64,000 nt of DNA. Origin: Mycobacterium aquaticum. GTDB lineage: Bacteria; Actinomycetota; Actinomycetes; Mycobacteriales; Mycobacteriaceae. Each line of letters starts with the position of its first letter. The first letter of the stretch is position 1. The notes beneath the pieces are model-generated. The model was not told the origin of the DNA. It saw nothing but the letters and a program-made list of their open reading frames with translations, and ran no database searches. The position numbers and the translations under genes were made by a program. Shown in pieces: positions 1 to 11,240 of this stretch. The stretch lies in NCBI RefSeq assembly GCF_002086485.1, contig NZ_MVHF01000009.1:153795-217794 (forward strand), given 5' to 3'.

Positions 1-503
1 GGGCCGAAGGGCTGGTGTTGCTGCGGGGCGGGCGGCGCCGGCGGGGCAGGCGGAGCCGGAGGAGCGGGCTGCGGTGGCGACTGAGGCCGCTGCTGATGGG
101 TCGGCCAGCCGGACTGTTGTTCCCACTGGCCGCCTTCGGGCCGCGCAGGTGCCGCGGGAGCGGGACGTCCGTCACGCGGTGGCTGCGTAGGTTGCTTGGA
201 ATTCTGCTGCACCGGCTGCTGAGGCGGCTGCTGTGGTTGCGCGGGCTCGCGGAAGCTGCTGCGGGACTGCTCCTCCGGGGGAGTCTGCGGCGGGTCGGCG
301 GCCTCGTGATGCCCGGCACGTGAGTCGTCGTCGCCGGACTTCGGCGGGACGTAGTCGACCGGTGGCCGGCCGGGCAGTGACGGCGCAGGCGGCTCCGGAG
401 CCCGCCGTGGGCGGCGCGTCGGCCCGGTGTCCGGTTCGAAATCGGTGTCCTCCCCACCCGTCCAGCCGAGCTCTCTACGCAGGGTGTCGTCGGGGTCGGT
501 CAC
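1..503 (-). CDS. Partial Pro/Gln-rich protein upstream of espE (N-terminal 167 residues)
   Basis: An open frame begins at a GTG at 503 with GAGGAG seven bases upstream and stays open to the window edge, so the C-terminus is missing. The product starts VTDPDDTLRRELGWTG, is acidic, then becomes Pro/Gln/Ala-rich (runs of QP, PP, APP). Such disordered N-termini occur in EspI and other ESX-linked MinD-like ATPases, but no ATPase core lies inside the window, so that assignment is only a guess. The gene is transcribed divergently from espE. Low complexity makes most other frames here spurious. Confidence 0.6.
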   Translation of the reverse strand, partial: MTDPDDTLRRELGWTGGEDTDFEPDTGPTRRPRRAPEPPAPSLPGRPPVDYVPPKSGDDDSRAGHHEAADPPQTPPEEQSRSSFREPAQPQQPPQQPVQQNSKQPTQPPRDGRPAPAAPARPEGGQWEQQSGWPTHQQRPQSPPQPAPPAPPAPPAPPAPQQHQPFG

Positions 504-756
504 GACTGAATCTCCTCGGGTTGTCACGCGACGGCTATCTCGACCGCCCTCAGTATCGACTACGCCACCGCCTCACCGCAGCGGCCGGTGGCAGCACCGG
601 ATACCAGGCGTCGTCCGCCCATGTCACGCCGACACTGACGTCAATTCCATATCCGCAGGTTAAGTCGCCAGATGGCAACGGATTTGGACAGAAATTTGGT
701 GCTCATCCGGGCCTTCCCCCGCTGGTAACGTCTGTCGCGTCGAGGGGGATCTGCGT
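504..756. promoter_or_regulatory. Divergent intergenic region driving the espE operon
   Basis: This 253-bp region separates the leftward Pro-rich gene from espE and must hold both promoters. A plausible -10 box for espE is TAACGT near 726-731, and GAGGGGG near 742-748 can serve as the espE ribosome binding site. No gene is seen here. The -10 call is by eye only. Confidence 0.35.
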
Positions 757-2103
757 ATGGGCGGCACGGGCGATATCGCCAAAACCGGTAAGGAACTGAT
801 CGAGGGTCGCGGACCCGGCGAGGGCATCCTCGATGCCGGGCGCAACGTCATCGAAGGCATGAAAACCACGACCGGTACCGGCACGCCGGACGACGGCAGC
901 ACGTTCGGTGCGGCGGCCGAGCAACTGGGCAAGGCTGGTGACACGCTGAAGTCCGCATTTCCAGACGACTCATGGCGTAGCAGCGGTTCGAGCGCCTACG
1001 CGGCCCGCAACCACGAGCAGCTCAGTCGCACCTCCGCGATGATCGAGGCCGATCACACCGTGGCGACCGTGCTGGCGCGCGAATCGGAGCAGATCTGGAC
1101 CACGCGCGAAAACTTGGACGGGCAATCGGACTGGTTGGCCGACATGGGTCAGGTCACCACGGCCATCGGCAACATTCCGTACGTCGGCAAGGCTTCACAG
1201 ACCGCGACGGAGATCGCCATGGTGGCGCGTGCCGTCGGTGCCTCGACCGAACAACTGCTCACCATGCAGCAAAACGTCGACGCCAACGCCGCCGAATTGC
1301 ACGGGGCCGTCGCCAAATATGCGGACATCGCGCGCGACACCAAGCCCGGCGGCGATGACGGCGGTACCGACGAGAGCACACCGCGCGCGGCAGCACCCGG
1401 GCACCCCGAAGCGGCCAACCGGGCCCCGACGGCACCCGCGACGCCAACCGCCGAATCTCAGCCGGCTCCGGTGCAACCACAGCAGGGCACCACGCCCGCG
1501 GCAGGCGCGCGCCCCACGGCCGTTGGAGGCGGAGACATGGCGGCCGTGATGGCGGGCACCGTGGTCGGCTCGATCCTCGGTCCGCTCGGCGGCATTCTCG
1601 GCGGCATCACCCAGGCCGCGTCGCAGGCTCTGCAGGCGGCGGTGCAGGCCGCCACCCAAACCGTCCAGGGCGTCACACAAGGGATCGGGCAGGCGCAGCC
1701 GTATTCGGCGACCCTGGACGAACGGGCCGAGAAACTCGACGCGGCCGATGACGGCAAGGACGAGCAGTCCGGCAAGGACGACGAGCACAAGTTGGGCGAC
1801 AAGCCCGGGAAAGACGCGAAGGACCGCAGCAACGCACTCGGCACTGCGGTGGACAAGGGCGAAAAGGGCGGGAACCCCGGCACACCCGACGCCGGCGCCG
1901 TTGTTGCCGAAGGCGCGGGCCCGACAGATAAAGGCGCCGCCAAGACGCTGCCGCCGGATCTTGGGGCGGGCGAATTCAGCGCCGGTGCCTTCCGCGCACC
2001 GGCCCGGGCGGAAGTGGATTTGGAGCAGACTCAGCTAAGTGTTCCGGCTGCGGTTAGATTGGATGACGCTACTCCTGGATCTACGTCCGTGACGGGGACG
2101 TAA
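757..2103 (+). CDS. espE: ESX-1 substrate EspE
   Basis: The 448-aa product opens the espE-espF-espG1-espH gene order typical of ESX-1. Residues ~1-195 form an alanine-rich helical domain of the EspA/EspE type. It has a TPDDGS motif near 43-48, a W-x-x-x-G turn at W73-G77 followed by AYAARNHEQ, and a later LDxxxxW helix. Residues ~200-250 are Pro/Ala-rich, ~255-310 are Gly/Ala/Gln-rich and hydrophobic, and the tail is charged and acidic. EspE homologues are secreted by ESX-1 and act at the cell envelope. The same helical fold recurs as the N-terminal module of three effector-like proteins at 16.8, 26.2 and 30.7 kb. The ATG follows a GAGGGGG Shine-Dalgarno. Confidence 0.88.
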   Translation: MGGTGDIAKTGKELIEGRGPGEGILDAGRNVIEGMKTTTGTGTPDDGSTFGAAAEQLGKAGDTLKSAFPDDSWRSSGSSAYAARNHEQLSRTSAMIEADHTVATVLARESEQIWTTRENLDGQSDWLADMGQVTTAIGNIPYVGKASQTATEIAMVARAVGASTEQLLTMQQNVDANAAELHGAVAKYADIARDTKPGGDDGGTDESTPRAAAPGHPEAANRAPTAPATPTAESQPAPVQPQQGTTPAAGARPTAVGGGDMAAVMAGTVVGSILGPLGGILGGITQAASQALQAAVQAATQTVQGVTQGIGQAQPYSATLDERAEKLDAADDGKDEQSGKDDEHKLGDKPGKDAKDRSNALGTAVDKGEKGGNPGTPDAGAVVAEGAGPTDKGAAKTLPPDLGAGEFSAGAFRAPARAEVDLEQTQLSVPAAVRLDDATPGSTSVTGT

Positions 2104-2132
2104 GAATCTAGGAAAGGGATCGAGGGGAAATA

Positions 2133-2474
2133 ATGTCGGAGGATTTGCGCGTCGCTACCGAACACTTACGCGAACTGTCCATCAGGCAAGGTCACGCCGC
2201 AGGCGAACTGGCCACGGCAACGAAGGCCGTGACTGGCGTCGACAGGTCGCTGCGCTGGACACATGGGCCGATTTCATGGTCTACGGCCGGTGCGGTCGAG
2301 GCCGCCCAGAACGCTCGTCGTACCGCGGGCCTGTACATGGCGACGCTGTCGGAGGGCCTGAGTGAAAAGCTCACCGCCGCCGCGCGGCGTTACGACCACA
2401 CCGATGAAGGCGGGGCCACGGCCCTGCAAACGCGCACCGACAGTTTCGGACAGTTGGCGGAGCAAACCCGATGA
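2133..2474 (+). CDS. espF: ESX-1 secretion-associated protein EspF
   Basis: This 113-aa helical protein lies between espE and espG1. Its size, position and pattern (a central ThGPISWSTA-like turn and a C-terminal helix with YDHTDE) fit the EspC/EspF family of small secreted partners encoded beside EspA/EspE proteins. It has no signal peptide, as expected for a type VII substrate. The stop overlaps the espG1 start as ATGA, implying translational coupling. Family placement is by pattern and synteny. Confidence 0.82.
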   Translation: MSEDLRVATEHLRELSIRQGHAAGELATATKAVTGVDRSLRWTHGPISWSTAGAVEAAQNARRTAGLYMATLSEGLSEKLTAAARRYDHTDEGGATALQTRTDSFGQLAEQTR

Positions 2475-3319
2475 CGTCCGTGCAAGGGGCTGATCCCGGC
2501 GCGCCTCATTACGACGATGTCGTCGGCGTCGAGGTGACCATCGACGGCATGCTGGTGATCGCCGACAAGTTGGGGCTGACGGATTTCCCGCCTTCGCTCG
2601 GTATCCGGCTCAACATCCCGCAGGTGGACCTGCGCCAAATCGTCTGGGAGCAGGTCGAGCGGGACCTGACTGCGCAGGGCGTACTGGATGTTTTCGGTAA
2701 CCCCCACCCGGAAGTCGCTGCCATGGTCGACACTCTCAGCAGAGCGGATCGCACCCTGGAAGGGCGCTGGTGGCGCCGCAACCTCGGTGGGAAGATGATC
2801 CGGTTCGTGGTGTGTCGTAAGGGGGCCCGACATGTCGTATGCGCGCGTGACAACGAGATGCTGGTGTTGCAGCGGGTGGCACCGCAGGTCGGGATGGCCG
2901 GCATGGTGATGGCGGTGCTCGGCACCGGCAATCCTGCCAACGTCGAACCGCTCACCGGTGTCGCCGACCAGCTCGCCCAATGCCGCACCGCCGACGATCT
3001 GATCGGTTACGGCATCCCGCCCAACTCGGCGCGGGCTTACGCGAGCATCATCTCCGAGCCCGAGAGCTGGGTCGAGATCGTCGGCAGTGAACGCCTGCCC
3101 GGCGGCACGACTGCCCAATCAGACGTCGCCGCAGGCGTTTTGGACTCTGCCCCGGGGCGGATCGTCTCGATCCCGCGCAAGGTCAACGGCGAACTGTACG
3201 GCAGCTTCCTGTCCGGTACGCAGGACAACCTGCAGCGTGCCCTCGACGGGCTGATGGAGTTCCTGCCCTCTGGCGGCTGGTTCGACAAGACCGATTCGGA
3301 CAGTTCCTATCTTCACTGA
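2471..3319 (+). CDS. espG1: PE/PPE chaperone EspG1
   Basis: The 282-aa product has the length and position of EspG1, the cytosolic chaperone that binds the tip of the PPE partner (here PPE68 with PE35) and delivers the pair to the ESX-1 machine. The N-terminal half carries the VEVTIDGMLVIADKLG strand-helix region and the centre a VVCRKGARHVVCARDNEM strand, both consistent with the EspG mixed alpha/beta fold. It starts inside the espF stop codon and is followed 14 bp later by espH. Confidence 0.9.
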   Translation: MTSVQGADPGAPHYDDVVGVEVTIDGMLVIADKLGLTDFPPSLGIRLNIPQVDLRQIVWEQVERDLTAQGVLDVFGNPHPEVAAMVDTLSRADRTLEGRWWRRNLGGKMIRFVVCRKGARHVVCARDNEMLVLQRVAPQVGMAGMVMAVLGTGNPANVEPLTGVADQLAQCRTADDLIGYGIPPNSARAYASIISEPESWVEIVGSERLPGGTTAQSDVAAGVLDSAPGRIVSIPRKVNGELYGSFLSGTQDNLQRALDGLMEFLPSGGWFDKTDSDSSYLH

Positions 3320-3333
3320 GAAAGGCCGCCACG

Positions 3334-3870
3334 GTGGGTGAGTCTCCGCCATACGACCGGGACTACGAAGACGACGATCAGGACATCCTTTCGGCGATCG
3401 ATTTTGCGTACCCGGACCAGCAAGCCGACGACGATTCGGACCTCGACGTGCACATCGGCGCCCCGGCGGCGTCCGACGACGCCGAGCCCGCGTTCTCCGC
3501 TCTCGATGTCGACGACGTCGAGAGCGACGAACCCGACGTGCCGATCTTCAGCGTCACCAACCCGCCGGGGACCGTGACGGTCACCGCGTACATGGATGGC
3601 CGCGTGCAGCAGATCGACCTCTCGCCCAAGGCGGTCAACATGACCGAATCCGATCTCATCGACGAGATTCTCGTGATCGCCGAACTGGCGACGCAGGACG
3701 CCCGCTCGGCCCAGTACTCGTTCATGCTCCAAGGGATGCGAGAACAGGGGCACGACGATTTCGCGACCCGCGACTTCCTGACGCGCGATCTCAACCTGCC
3801 GACGCCCGAACAGTCCGATGCGGCCCGGGCCCAGATCTTCGCAACCCGCTACGGAGGAGAAAATGGCTGA
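3334..3870 (+). CDS. espH: ESX-1 secretion-associated protein EspH
   Basis: This 178-aa acidic cytosolic protein starts at a GTG after a GAGAAAGG Shine-Dalgarno. The first ~75 residues are very Asp/Glu-rich and probably disordered. Residues ~80-178 form a predicted alpha/beta domain (VTVTAYMDGRVQQIDL). EspH sits between espG1 and eccA1 in ESX-1 loci and has been linked to EspE/EspF secretion. The stop overlaps the eccA1 start by 8 bp, so the two are probably translated together. Confidence 0.85.
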   Translation: MGESPPYDRDYEDDDQDILSAIDFAYPDQQADDDSDLDVHIGAPAASDDAEPAFSALDVDDVESDEPDVPIFSVTNPPGTVTVTAYMDGRVQQIDLSPKAVNMTESDLIDEILVIAELATQDARSAQYSFMLQGMREQGHDDFATRDFLTRDLNLPTPEQSDAARAQIFATRYGGENG

Positions 3871-5587
3871 CCATCTCGCAGGCATGTTCGGGAGCGCCGT
3901 GGGCATGCTGGCCAGTTCCCCGGCCCGGGCCCTCGAGGTGTTCACCGAAATCACCAACTACGACGAATCGGCGTGCGACGCCTGGGTCGGGCGCATCCGG
4001 TGTGGTGACATCGACCGGGTGACGCTGTTCCGGGCGTGGTACTCCCGATCGAATTTCGGACAGCTCGCAGGCGCCGCCGAGATCTCGATGAACAGCCTGG
4101 GTGCGCGGATTCCGATCGGCGGCATGTTCAGCAGGGACATCAGCTACCCGATCAACTCACCGTTGGCCATCACCATGGGCTTCGCAGTGCAGGAGGCCGC
4201 CCAGGGCAACTACGCCGACGCCATGGAGGCGCTCGAGAGCGCCCCGGCCGCGGGCTCGGAGCACCTCGTCGCGTGGGTCAAGGCAGTCATCTACGGCGCC
4301 GCGCAGCGCTGGACCGATGTCATCGACGAGGTCCGCGGGGCCAGCGCGTGGCCGGACAAGTTCCTTGCCGCCGCGGCGGGCGTCGCGCACGGTGTCGCGG
4401 CCGCCAACCTCGGGTTGTTCACCGAGGCCGACCGCAGGCTCACCGAGGCGCACGACACCCCCGTCGGCGACGCGTGCGGCCCCGCCATCGCCTGGTACTT
4501 GGCGATGGCCCGCCGCAACGAGGGCAACGAGGAATCGGCCCGAGTTCTTCTGGAGTGGCTGCAGGCCAACTTCCCGGAGCCGAAAGTCACTGCTGCCCTC
4601 AATGATCCGACCTACCGGCTGAAAACCACCACCGCAGAGGCGATTTCGTCACGCAAGGATCCATGGGACCCGAACAGCGTCGTGGCCGACACCTCCGGCC
4701 GGGAGAAACTGCTCGCCGAGGCGCAGGCCGAACTCGACCGGCAGATCGGGCTGAGCCGGGTCAAGGAACAGATCGAGGCCTATCGCGCCGCCACCCAGAT
4801 GGCCCGGATCCGCGCGGCGCGGGGGATGAAGGTCGCCCAGGCCTCCAAGCACATGATCTTCGCCGGCCCTCCGGGCACCGGCAAGACGACCATCGCGCGC
4901 GTGGTGGCCAACATCCTGGCGGGCCTCGGGGTGATCTCCGAGCCGAAGCTGATCGAAACATCGCGCAAGGATTTCGTCGCCGAGTACGAGGGGCAGTCGG
5001 CGGTCAAGACAGCCAAGACCATCGACCGGGCGCTCGGCGGGGTGCTGTTCATTGACGAGGCGTACACGCTGGTGCAGGAGCGCGACGGACGCGCCGACCC
5101 GTTCGGTACCGAAGCACTGGACACGCTGCTGGCCCGCATGGAAAACGACCGCGATCGGCTGGTTGTCATCATCGCCGGCTACAGCAACGACATCGATCGG
5201 CTGCTGGAGGCCAACGACGGTCTGCGCTCGCGTTTCGCGACCCGCATCGAATTCGACTCGTACGCACCTGAAGACATCGTCGAGATCTCGAAAGTCATTG
5301 CCAAAGCCAATGATTCACAGCTCGACGACACCGCCGCCAAGCGGGTGTACGAGGCCGCCTCGCTGCTCAGCCAGCGTCGGCTCAACGGTAAACCGGCCTT
5401 GGACATCGCGGGCAACGGGCGGTATGCGCGTCAGCTGGTCGAGGCGGGCGAGCAGAACCGCGACATGCGCCTGGCCCGCACGCTGGACCTCGACAGCCTG
5501 GGCGTAGAGCAGCTCAGCGAGATCAACGGCGAGGACATGGCATCGGCGATCGCGTCGGTGCACAGCCGACTGAACATCGGCGAATAG
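3863..5587 (+). CDS. eccA1: ESX-1 cytosolic AAA+ ATPase EccA1
   Basis: The 574-aa product matches the usual EccA1 length. The ATG at 3863 is preferred because it follows GGAGGAGA and gives the expected [10 protein letters not shown] start. An in-frame upstream start at 3818 lies inside espH. Residues 1-~280 are the helical TPR-like domain. The AAA+ module carries Walker A GPPGTGKT at 335-342 and Walker B LFIDEA at 395-400, followed by a sensor-type [12 protein letters not shown] segment. EccA ATPases act in the cytosol, where they are thought to help substrate-chaperone cycling. The next gene, eccB1, begins 13 bp downstream. Confidence 0.96.
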   Translation: MADHLAGMFGSAVGMLASSPARALEVFTEITNYDESACDAWVGRIRCGDIDRVTLFRAWYSRSNFGQLAGAAEISMNSLGARIPIGGMFSRDISYPINSPLAITMGFAVQEAAQGNYADAMEALESAPAAGSEHLVAWVKAVIYGAAQRWTDVIDEVRGASAWPDKFLAAAAGVAHGVAAANLGLFTEADRRLTEAHDTPVGDACGPAIAWYLAMARRNEGNEESARVLLEWLQANFPEPKVTAALNDPTYRLKTTTAEAISSRKDPWDPNSVVADTSGREKLLAEAQAELDRQIGLSRVKEQIEAYRAATQMARIRAARGMKVAQASKHMIFAGPPGTGKTTIARVVANILAGLGVISEPKLIETSRKDFVAEYEGQSAVKTAKTIDRALGGVLFIDEAYTLVQERDGRADPFGTEALDTLLARMENDRDRLVVIIAGYSNDIDRLLEANDGLRSRFATRIEFDSYAPEDIVEISKVIAKANDSQLDDTAAKRVYEAASLLSQRRLNGKPALDIAGNGRYARQLVEAGEQNRDMRLARTLDLDSLGVEQLSEINGEDMASAIASVHSRLNIGE

Positions 5588-5600
5588 GCGAGAACGGGCG

Positions 5601-7043
5601 ATGGCAGGGTTCCGACTCACCACAAAGATCCAGGTCAGCGGCTGGCGGTTCTTGCTGCGCCGGGTCGAGCACGCGATCGTGCGCCGGGATACCCGGATGT
5701 TCGACGACCCGCTGCAGTTCTACAGCCGCGCGGTGTCGACGGGCATCGTCATCGCCGTGATGGTCTGCCTCGGCGCGGTCGCACTGGCCTATTTCAAGCC
5801 GCTCGGCAAGCGCGGGAGCGACACCCTGGTGGTGGACCGCACCACCAACCAGCTCTATGTGATGCTGCCCGGCTCGGATCTGCTGCGGCCCGTGTACAAC
5901 CTCACCTCGGCGCGGCTGGCGCTGGGGCACGGCGACGCGCCCACGGTGGTCAAGTCCGAAGAATTGAACCGCATGCCGAAGGGCCAGCCGATCGGCATCC
6001 CGGGTGCGCCGTACGCGACCCCGACGGGAGTTCCGGCGTCCACCTGGTCGTTGTGCGACACCGTGACCAAGCCGGACAGCGCTGCGCCGGAAGTGGAAAC
6101 GTCGGTCCTCATCCGGTCGCTGGTGACCGACATGTCCGTCGGGCCACTGGGCCCCAGCCAGGGCATGCTTGTGACCTTCAAGGGCGGCAACTGGCTGGTC
6201 AACGATGTCGGAAGGCACGCAATCGATCTGGCCGACCGCGCGGTGACCTCCGCGGTCGGCATCCCGGTCACCGCCAAGGCCACGCCGATCTCCGAGGGCC
6301 TGTTCAACGCACTGCCCAACATGGGGCCGTGGCAGCTGCCGCAGATCGTCGCCGCGGGCGCACCGAATACCGTTGGGCTGCCGGAGAATCTGGTGATCGG
6401 TTCGGTGTTTCAGACCGCTACGGAATCCGGCAACCAGCAGTACGTCGTGCTGACCGACGGGGTCGCGCGGGTCAACGAGACGACCGCCGCGGCGCTGCGT
6501 GCCACCAACTCCTACGGTTTGATCACCCCGCCGACGGTCGAGTCCAGCGTCGTCGCGAAAATCCCTGAGCAGGTGTATGTTTCGCCGCTGCCGGCCAAGC
6601 CGATGACCATCCTGCTACGGCCGGAAGACCCGGTGCTGTGCTGGGCCTGGCAGCGCGAACCGGGTGATCAGTCCGCCAAGACCATGGTGATCGCGGGGCG
6701 GCACCTGCCCATCTCGTCCGCGGCCATGGGCACCGGTGTCAAGCAGATCGAAGGCGACGCCACGGTGTACATCGACGGCGGGCAGTTCGTTCGCCTGCAG
6801 TCTCCCGATCCGAAAGTCGGTGAGGGCCTGTTCTACATCGATCCGCAGGGCGTTCGGTACGGGGTGGCCAACGCCGATGCCGCCAAGAATCTCGGCCTGG
6901 GGGCGCCGGTCAACGCACCGTGGCCGGTGGTGAGCCTGCTCGTCGAGGGGCCGGTGCTGTCGAAGGACGCGGCCCTGTTGGAGCACGACACGCTGCCCTC
7001 GGATCCCAAGCCCCGCAAGGTGGAGGACAAGACAGGCTCATGA
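5601..7043 (+). CDS. eccB1: ESX-1 membrane complex protein EccB1
   Basis: The 480-aa product equals the family length. It has a cytosolic N-terminus ([19 protein letters not shown], a strongly conserved EccB stretch), one transmembrane helix at ~50-68, and a large periplasmic domain made of repeats around a core ([13 protein letters not shown]). EccB is a core subunit of the EccBCDE membrane channel. The stop overlaps the eccCa1 start as ATGA. Confidence 0.96.
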   Translation: MAGFRLTTKIQVSGWRFLLRRVEHAIVRRDTRMFDDPLQFYSRAVSTGIVIAVMVCLGAVALAYFKPLGKRGSDTLVVDRTTNQLYVMLPGSDLLRPVYNLTSARLALGHGDAPTVVKSEELNRMPKGQPIGIPGAPYATPTGVPASTWSLCDTVTKPDSAAPEVETSVLIRSLVTDMSVGPLGPSQGMLVTFKGGNWLVNDVGRHAIDLADRAVTSAVGIPVTAKATPISEGLFNALPNMGPWQLPQIVAAGAPNTVGLPENLVIGSVFQTATESGNQQYVVLTDGVARVNETTAAALRATNSYGLITPPTVESSVVAKIPEQVYVSPLPAKPMTILLRPEDPVLCWAWQREPGDQSAKTMVIAGRHLPISSAAMGTGVKQIEGDATVYIDGGQFVRLQSPDPKVGEGLFYIDPQGVRYGVANADAAKNLGLGAPVNAPWPVVSLLVEGPVLSKDAALLEHDTLPSDPKPRKVEDKTGS

Positions 7044-9280
7044 CGACACGGAAATTCACCCCGACCATCAAGCGTGGTCCGCGTCTGACGCCGGGCGAGA
7101 TCAACGTCGCTCCCCCTGACGATCTCGGCATCGAGATCCCGCCCTCGGGTTTCCAGAAGGCGATGCCGTGGGTGATGGGTGGCTGCATGATCGGCATGAT
7201 CGCGATCATGGCCTTCACCGGCTTCCGGCAGCTGTCGCCGTACATGCTGATGATGCCGCTGATGATGATCATGGGCGCATTCGGCATGATGGCCGGCGGC
7301 GGTTCGGGCGGCAAGAAGGTCCCCGAGGTCAACGCCGACCGCAAGGAGTATCTGCGGTACCTGGCCGGGTTGCGTACCCGCGTGACATCGTCGGCGTCGG
7401 CTCAGGTGGCGTTCTTCAGCTACCACGCCCCGCATCCCGAAGACCTGTTGTCGATCATCGGCACCAGCAGGCAGTGGTCGCGGCAGACCAACGGCAACCC
7501 CGACTTCTTCACCGCCGCCCGGGTGGGCATCGGTGCCGAGGTCGCGGTCGACCGGTTGCTCAAGCCGAACACCAGCGGGGAGTTGGCGGGCGGGCAGGCC
7601 GCTCCGGCGCCGCATCTGGAACCCGTCAGCCACATGTGGGTGACCAAGTTCCTGCGCACCCACGGCCTGGTCCACGATTGCCCCAAACTCGTTCAGCTGC
7701 GCGCTTTTCCGACCATCGCCGTCGGTGGTGACGAGGCAGGCGCGGCCGAGCTGCTGACCGCCATGATCTGCCACCTGGCGGTGTTTCATCCGCCGGACCT
7801 GCTGCAGATCCGCGTGCTCACCGACGATCCCGAGGACCCCAAGTGGTCCTGGGTCAAGTGGTTGCCGCATGTGCAGCACCAGACCGACACCGACGCCGCC
7901 GGTTCGACCCGGATGGTGTTCACCCGGCCGGACGGGCTGGCCGATCTGACGGCGCGTGGACCGCACACCCCAGACGCGGCACCGGGCGGGCCGTACGTCA
8001 TCGTCGTCGACCTGACCGGTGGCAAGGCCGGGTTCCCGGTCGACGGGCGGGCCGGTGTCACCGTGCTCACCCTCGGCAACCACCGCGGCTCGGCGTACCG
8101 GCTGCGGGTTTCGCCGGACGGCATGACCGAGGACAAGATGCCCAATCAGATCTACCGCGAGGTGGTGCGCAGCACCGACCGGATGACGCCCACGCAGGCC
8201 AACCGGATCGCCCGGAAGCTGGCGGGCTGGTCGATCACCGGAACGATCATCGACAAGAACGTCCGGGTGCAGAAAAAGGTCTCCAACGAATGGCACCACC
8301 TGGTGGGTGCCCAGTCGGTGGAAGAGGTCACCCCGGCCCGCTGGCGGATGTTCAGCGACACCGACCGAGACCGGCTCAAGATCCCGTTCGGCCATGAATT
8401 GAAGTCCGGCGAGATCATGAGCCTCGACATCAAGGAAGGCGCCGAGTTCGGCGCAGGCCCGCACGGCATGCTGATCGGGACCACCGGCTCGGGTAAGTCG
8501 GAGTTCCTGCGCACGCTGATCCTGTCGTTGGTGGCCACCCACCATCCGGACCAGGTGAACCTCCTGCTGACAGATTTCAAGGGTGGTTCGACCTTCCTCG
8601 GCATGGAGAAGCTGCCGCACACCGCGGCGGTCGTCACCAACATGGAAGAGGAAGCCGAGCTGGTCAGCCGGATGGGCGAGGTGCTCACCGGCGAGCTCGA
8701 CCGGCGCCAGTCGATCCTGCGGCAGGCCGGTATCCAGGTGGGTGCGGCCGGTGCGCTGTCCGGTGTCGCCGAGTACGAGAAGCACCGCGAGCGCGGCGCC
8801 GACCTGGCGCCGTTGCCGACGCTGTTCGTGGTGGTCGACGAGTTCGCCGAGCTGCTGCAGAACCACCCCGACTTCATCGCACTGTTCGACCGGATCTGCC
8901 GCGTCGGCCGGTCGTTGCGCGTGCACTTGCTGCTGGCCACCCAGTCGCTGAATACCGGCGGTGTCCGGATCGACAAGCTCGAACCGAACCTGACTTATCG
9001 AATTGCGTTGCGTACCACCAGCTCTGCGGAGTCAAAGGCGGTGATCGGTACTCCCGAGGCGCAGTTCATCACCAATAAGGAAAGCGGTGTGGGCTTCCTG
9101 CGGGTCGGCATGGAGGACCCGGTGAAGTTCCGCAGCCTCTACACCGGTGCGAACTACGTGCCCGCGGACAAGGCCGGTGGCGACGGCGATGACAAGCCGC
9201 GTGCCAAGCGGCAGACCGCGATTCGGATCCGTCAGTTCACGACGGCACCGATCCTGGATGCGGCGGGAGCGACGCGATGA
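7040..9280 (+). CDS. eccCa1: ESX-1 FtsK/SpoIIIE-type ATPase EccCa1
   Basis: The 746-aa product is the membrane half of the split ESX-1 motor. The chosen ATG overlaps the eccB1 stop; longer in-frame starts lie inside eccB1. Two closely spaced hydrophobic segments occur at ~40-90 (Met-rich). The first FtsK-type ATPase domain carries Walker A GTTGSGKS near residue 480 and Walker [13 protein letters not shown] near 595. It pairs with EccCb1, encoded 31 bp downstream. Splitting EccC into a and b chains is a known ESX-1 feature. Confidence 0.96.
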   Translation: MTTRKFTPTIKRGPRLTPGEINVAPPDDLGIEIPPSGFQKAMPWVMGGCMIGMIAIMAFTGFRQLSPYMLMMPLMMIMGAFGMMAGGGSGGKKVPEVNADRKEYLRYLAGLRTRVTSSASAQVAFFSYHAPHPEDLLSIIGTSRQWSRQTNGNPDFFTAARVGIGAEVAVDRLLKPNTSGELAGGQAAPAPHLEPVSHMWVTKFLRTHGLVHDCPKLVQLRAFPTIAVGGDEAGAAELLTAMICHLAVFHPPDLLQIRVLTDDPEDPKWSWVKWLPHVQHQTDTDAAGSTRMVFTRPDGLADLTARGPHTPDAAPGGPYVIVVDLTGGKAGFPVDGRAGVTVLTLGNHRGSAYRLRVSPDGMTEDKMPNQIYREVVRSTDRMTPTQANRIARKLAGWSITGTIIDKNVRVQKKVSNEWHHLVGAQSVEEVTPARWRMFSDTDRDRLKIPFGHELKSGEIMSLDIKEGAEFGAGPHGMLIGTTGSGKSEFLRTLILSLVATHHPDQVNLLLTDFKGGSTFLGMEKLPHTAAVVTNMEEEAELVSRMGEVLTGELDRRQSILRQAGIQVGAAGALSGVAEYEKHRERGADLAPLPTLFVVVDEFAELLQNHPDFIALFDRICRVGRSLRVHLLLATQSLNTGGVRIDKLEPNLTYRIALRTTSSAESKAVIGTPEAQFITNKESGVGFLRVGMEDPVKFRSLYTGANYVPADKAGGDGDDKPRAKRQTAIRIRQFTTAPILDAAGATR

Positions 9281-9311
9281 ACCGCATCGACGACATGGGG
9301 GTGGACTGCGG

Positions 9312-11093
9312 ATGAGCACAGAGGCCGAACCCAAGGTGCTGCGCGAGGTCGTCCTTGCGCAGTTGGCCACCGGCGAATCACGCGCCTACAAGATGTGGCT
9401 GCCGCCGCTCGCCGATCCGACGCCGGTCAACGAGCTGATCGAACGCGACTATCAGCGCCAGCCACTGCGTTTCGCGCTGGGCATCATGGACGAGCCGCGG
9501 CGTCATCGTCAGGAGGTGTGGGGCGTCGACGTCTCGGCGGCGGGCGGCAACATCGCGATCGGTGGTGCGCCGCAGACCGGTAAGTCGACCTTTCTGCAGA
9601 CGCTGATGCTCTCGGCCGGCGCTACTCATTCGCCGCGGCAGGTGCAGTTCTACTGCATCGACCTCGGCGGTGGCGGTCTGATGTATCTCGAAGACCTGCC
9701 GCACGTGGGTGGTGTGGCCACCCGTGCCGAACCGGACCGGGTCAATCGCGTCGTCGCCGAGGTCAAGGCGGTGCTGCGAGCGCGCGAGCAGATGTTCAAG
9801 CAGTACCGCGTCGGCTCGATCGCGGCATACCGCGAGATGCGGCAGGACCCCGAGCACGCGGCATACCAGGACCCGTTCGGCGACGTGTTCCTGGTCATCG
9901 ACGGGTGGCCGGCCTTCGTCGCCGAATTCCCCGATCTGGAGCCCGTGGTCCAGGATCTCGCAGGCCAGGGGCTGGCGTTCGGTGTGCACGTCATCATCTC
10001 GACGCCGCGGTGGACCGAACTGAAATCCCGTGTGCGCGACTACCTCGGCACCAAGATCGAGTTCCGCCTCGGTGACGTGAACGAGACGCAGATCGACCGG
10101 ATCACCCGGGAGATCCCGGCCAACCGGCCGGGTCGGGCGGTGTCGGTGGAGAAGCACCACCTGATGATGGGGGTGCCGAGGCTCGACGGTGTGCACAGTG
10201 CCGACGGGATCGTCGCGGCGATCTCGGCGGCCGTGCAGCACGTGTCCGAGCTCTACACCGAGCAGGCGCCCCAGGTGCGGGTGCTGCCCGAGCGGATCTA
10301 CCTGCATCAGCTCGATCCGAACCCGCCCGGCCCGGATTCGGATTACCGGACCCGTTGGACCGTGCCGGTCGGCGTGCGGGAATCGGATCTCACGGTCGCC
10401 TACAACCAGATGAACGTGACGCCGCATCTGCTGATCTTCGGCGCGCCCAAGTCGGGCAAGACGACCATCGCCCAGGCGGTTTCACGGGCGATCTGTGCCC
10501 GCAACAGCCCGCAGCAGGTGCGGTTCATGCTGGCCGACTACCGCTCCGGCCTGCTCGACGCGGTGCCGCAGAGTCATCTGCTGGCGGCAGGCGCCATCAA
10601 CCGCAACAACGCGTCGCTGGAGGAGTCCATCAAGGCGCTGGCAACCAACCTGCAGAAGCGCCTGCCTCCGCCGGATCTGACGACGGCGCAGCTGCGGGCG
10701 CGGTCGTGGTGGAGCGGTCCGGACATCGTGTTGCTGGTCGACGACTGGCACATGATCGTCGCCGCCTCCGGCATGATGTCGCCGATGATGCCGTTGTCGC
10801 CGCTGCTGCCTGCGGCCGCCGACATCGGCCTGCACCTCGTGGTGACGTGTCAGATGAGCCAGGCGCACAAGGCCACCATGGACAAGTTCGTGGGTGCCGC
10901 GTACGGCGCGGGTTCGCCGACGTTGTTCCTCTCGGGGGAGAAGAACGACTTCCCGTCGCGGGAGATCACGGTCAAGAAAAGGCCCCCTGGCCAGGCGTTC
11001 ATGGTGTCGCCGGATGCCAAGGAAGTCATTCAGGCGGCCTACATCGATCCACCCGAAGAAGAAGTGTTCGCACCACCCCTACAGGGCGGTTAG
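9312..11093 (+). CDS. eccCb1: ESX-1 FtsK/SpoIIIE-type ATPase EccCb1
   Basis: The 593-aa product carries the second and third ATPase domains of the motor. P-loops are GGAPQTGKS near residues 84-92 and GAPKSGKT near 377-384, each followed by conserved FtsK segments ([27 protein letters not shown]). The ATG at 9312 gives the MSTEAEP start expected for the family. A longer in-frame extension overlaps eccCa1 and lacks family character. In M. tuberculosis the last domain binds the C-terminal signal of EsxB, so substrate reading is expected here. Confidence 0.95.
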   Translation: MSTEAEPKVLREVVLAQLATGESRAYKMWLPPLADPTPVNELIERDYQRQPLRFALGIMDEPRRHRQEVWGVDVSAAGGNIAIGGAPQTGKSTFLQTLMLSAGATHSPRQVQFYCIDLGGGGLMYLEDLPHVGGVATRAEPDRVNRVVAEVKAVLRAREQMFKQYRVGSIAAYREMRQDPEHAAYQDPFGDVFLVIDGWPAFVAEFPDLEPVVQDLAGQGLAFGVHVIISTPRWTELKSRVRDYLGTKIEFRLGDVNETQIDRITREIPANRPGRAVSVEKHHLMMGVPRLDGVHSADGIVAAISAAVQHVSELYTEQAPQVRVLPERIYLHQLDPNPPGPDSDYRTRWTVPVGVRESDLTVAYNQMNVTPHLLIFGAPKSGKTTIAQAVSRAICARNSPQQVRFMLADYRSGLLDAVPQSHLLAAGAINRNNASLEESIKALATNLQKRLPPPDLTTAQLRARSWWSGPDIVLLVDDWHMIVAASGMMSPMMPLSPLLPAAADIGLHLVVTCQMSQAHKATMDKFVGAAYGAGSPTLFLSGEKNDFPSREITVKKRPPGQAFMVSPDAKEVIQAAYIDPPEEEVFAPPLQGG

Positions 11094-11240
11094 TATTTAT
11101 TCAACGCACTCAGCAACGCTGGCGGCAGCCCGTCAGCAAAGGGATCGGGGGACAGATTCCTTAGCGGACTGGCAAATTGCAGCCGGGCTGTTCGTGGGTG
11201 CACGTCCTTACTATTCGTCTCGAATAAAGGAGAACAGCAA
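11094..11240 (+). promoter_or_regulatory. Leader and probable promoter of the PE35-PPE68-esxB-esxA unit
   Basis: This 147-bp gap between eccCb1 and PE35 is longer than the other operon gaps. A TACTAT -10-like box lies at 11209-11214, and AAAGGAG sits just upstream of the PE35 ATG. A separate promoter before PE35 is known in other ESX-1 loci. No convincing -35 box was found, so this call is tentative. Confidence 0.35.

Noticed and set aside
15..799. Rightward open frames rich in Arg/Leu at the left edge
   Set aside because: They are antisense shadows of the leftward Pro/Gln-rich gene that starts at 503; composition is typical of reversed GC-rich coding DNA.
6833..8926. A 697-codon minus-strand frame antisense to eccB1/eccCa1
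   Set aside because: Very His/Arg/Gln-rich, with no domain, and fully covered by two certain ESX-1 genes on the other strand.
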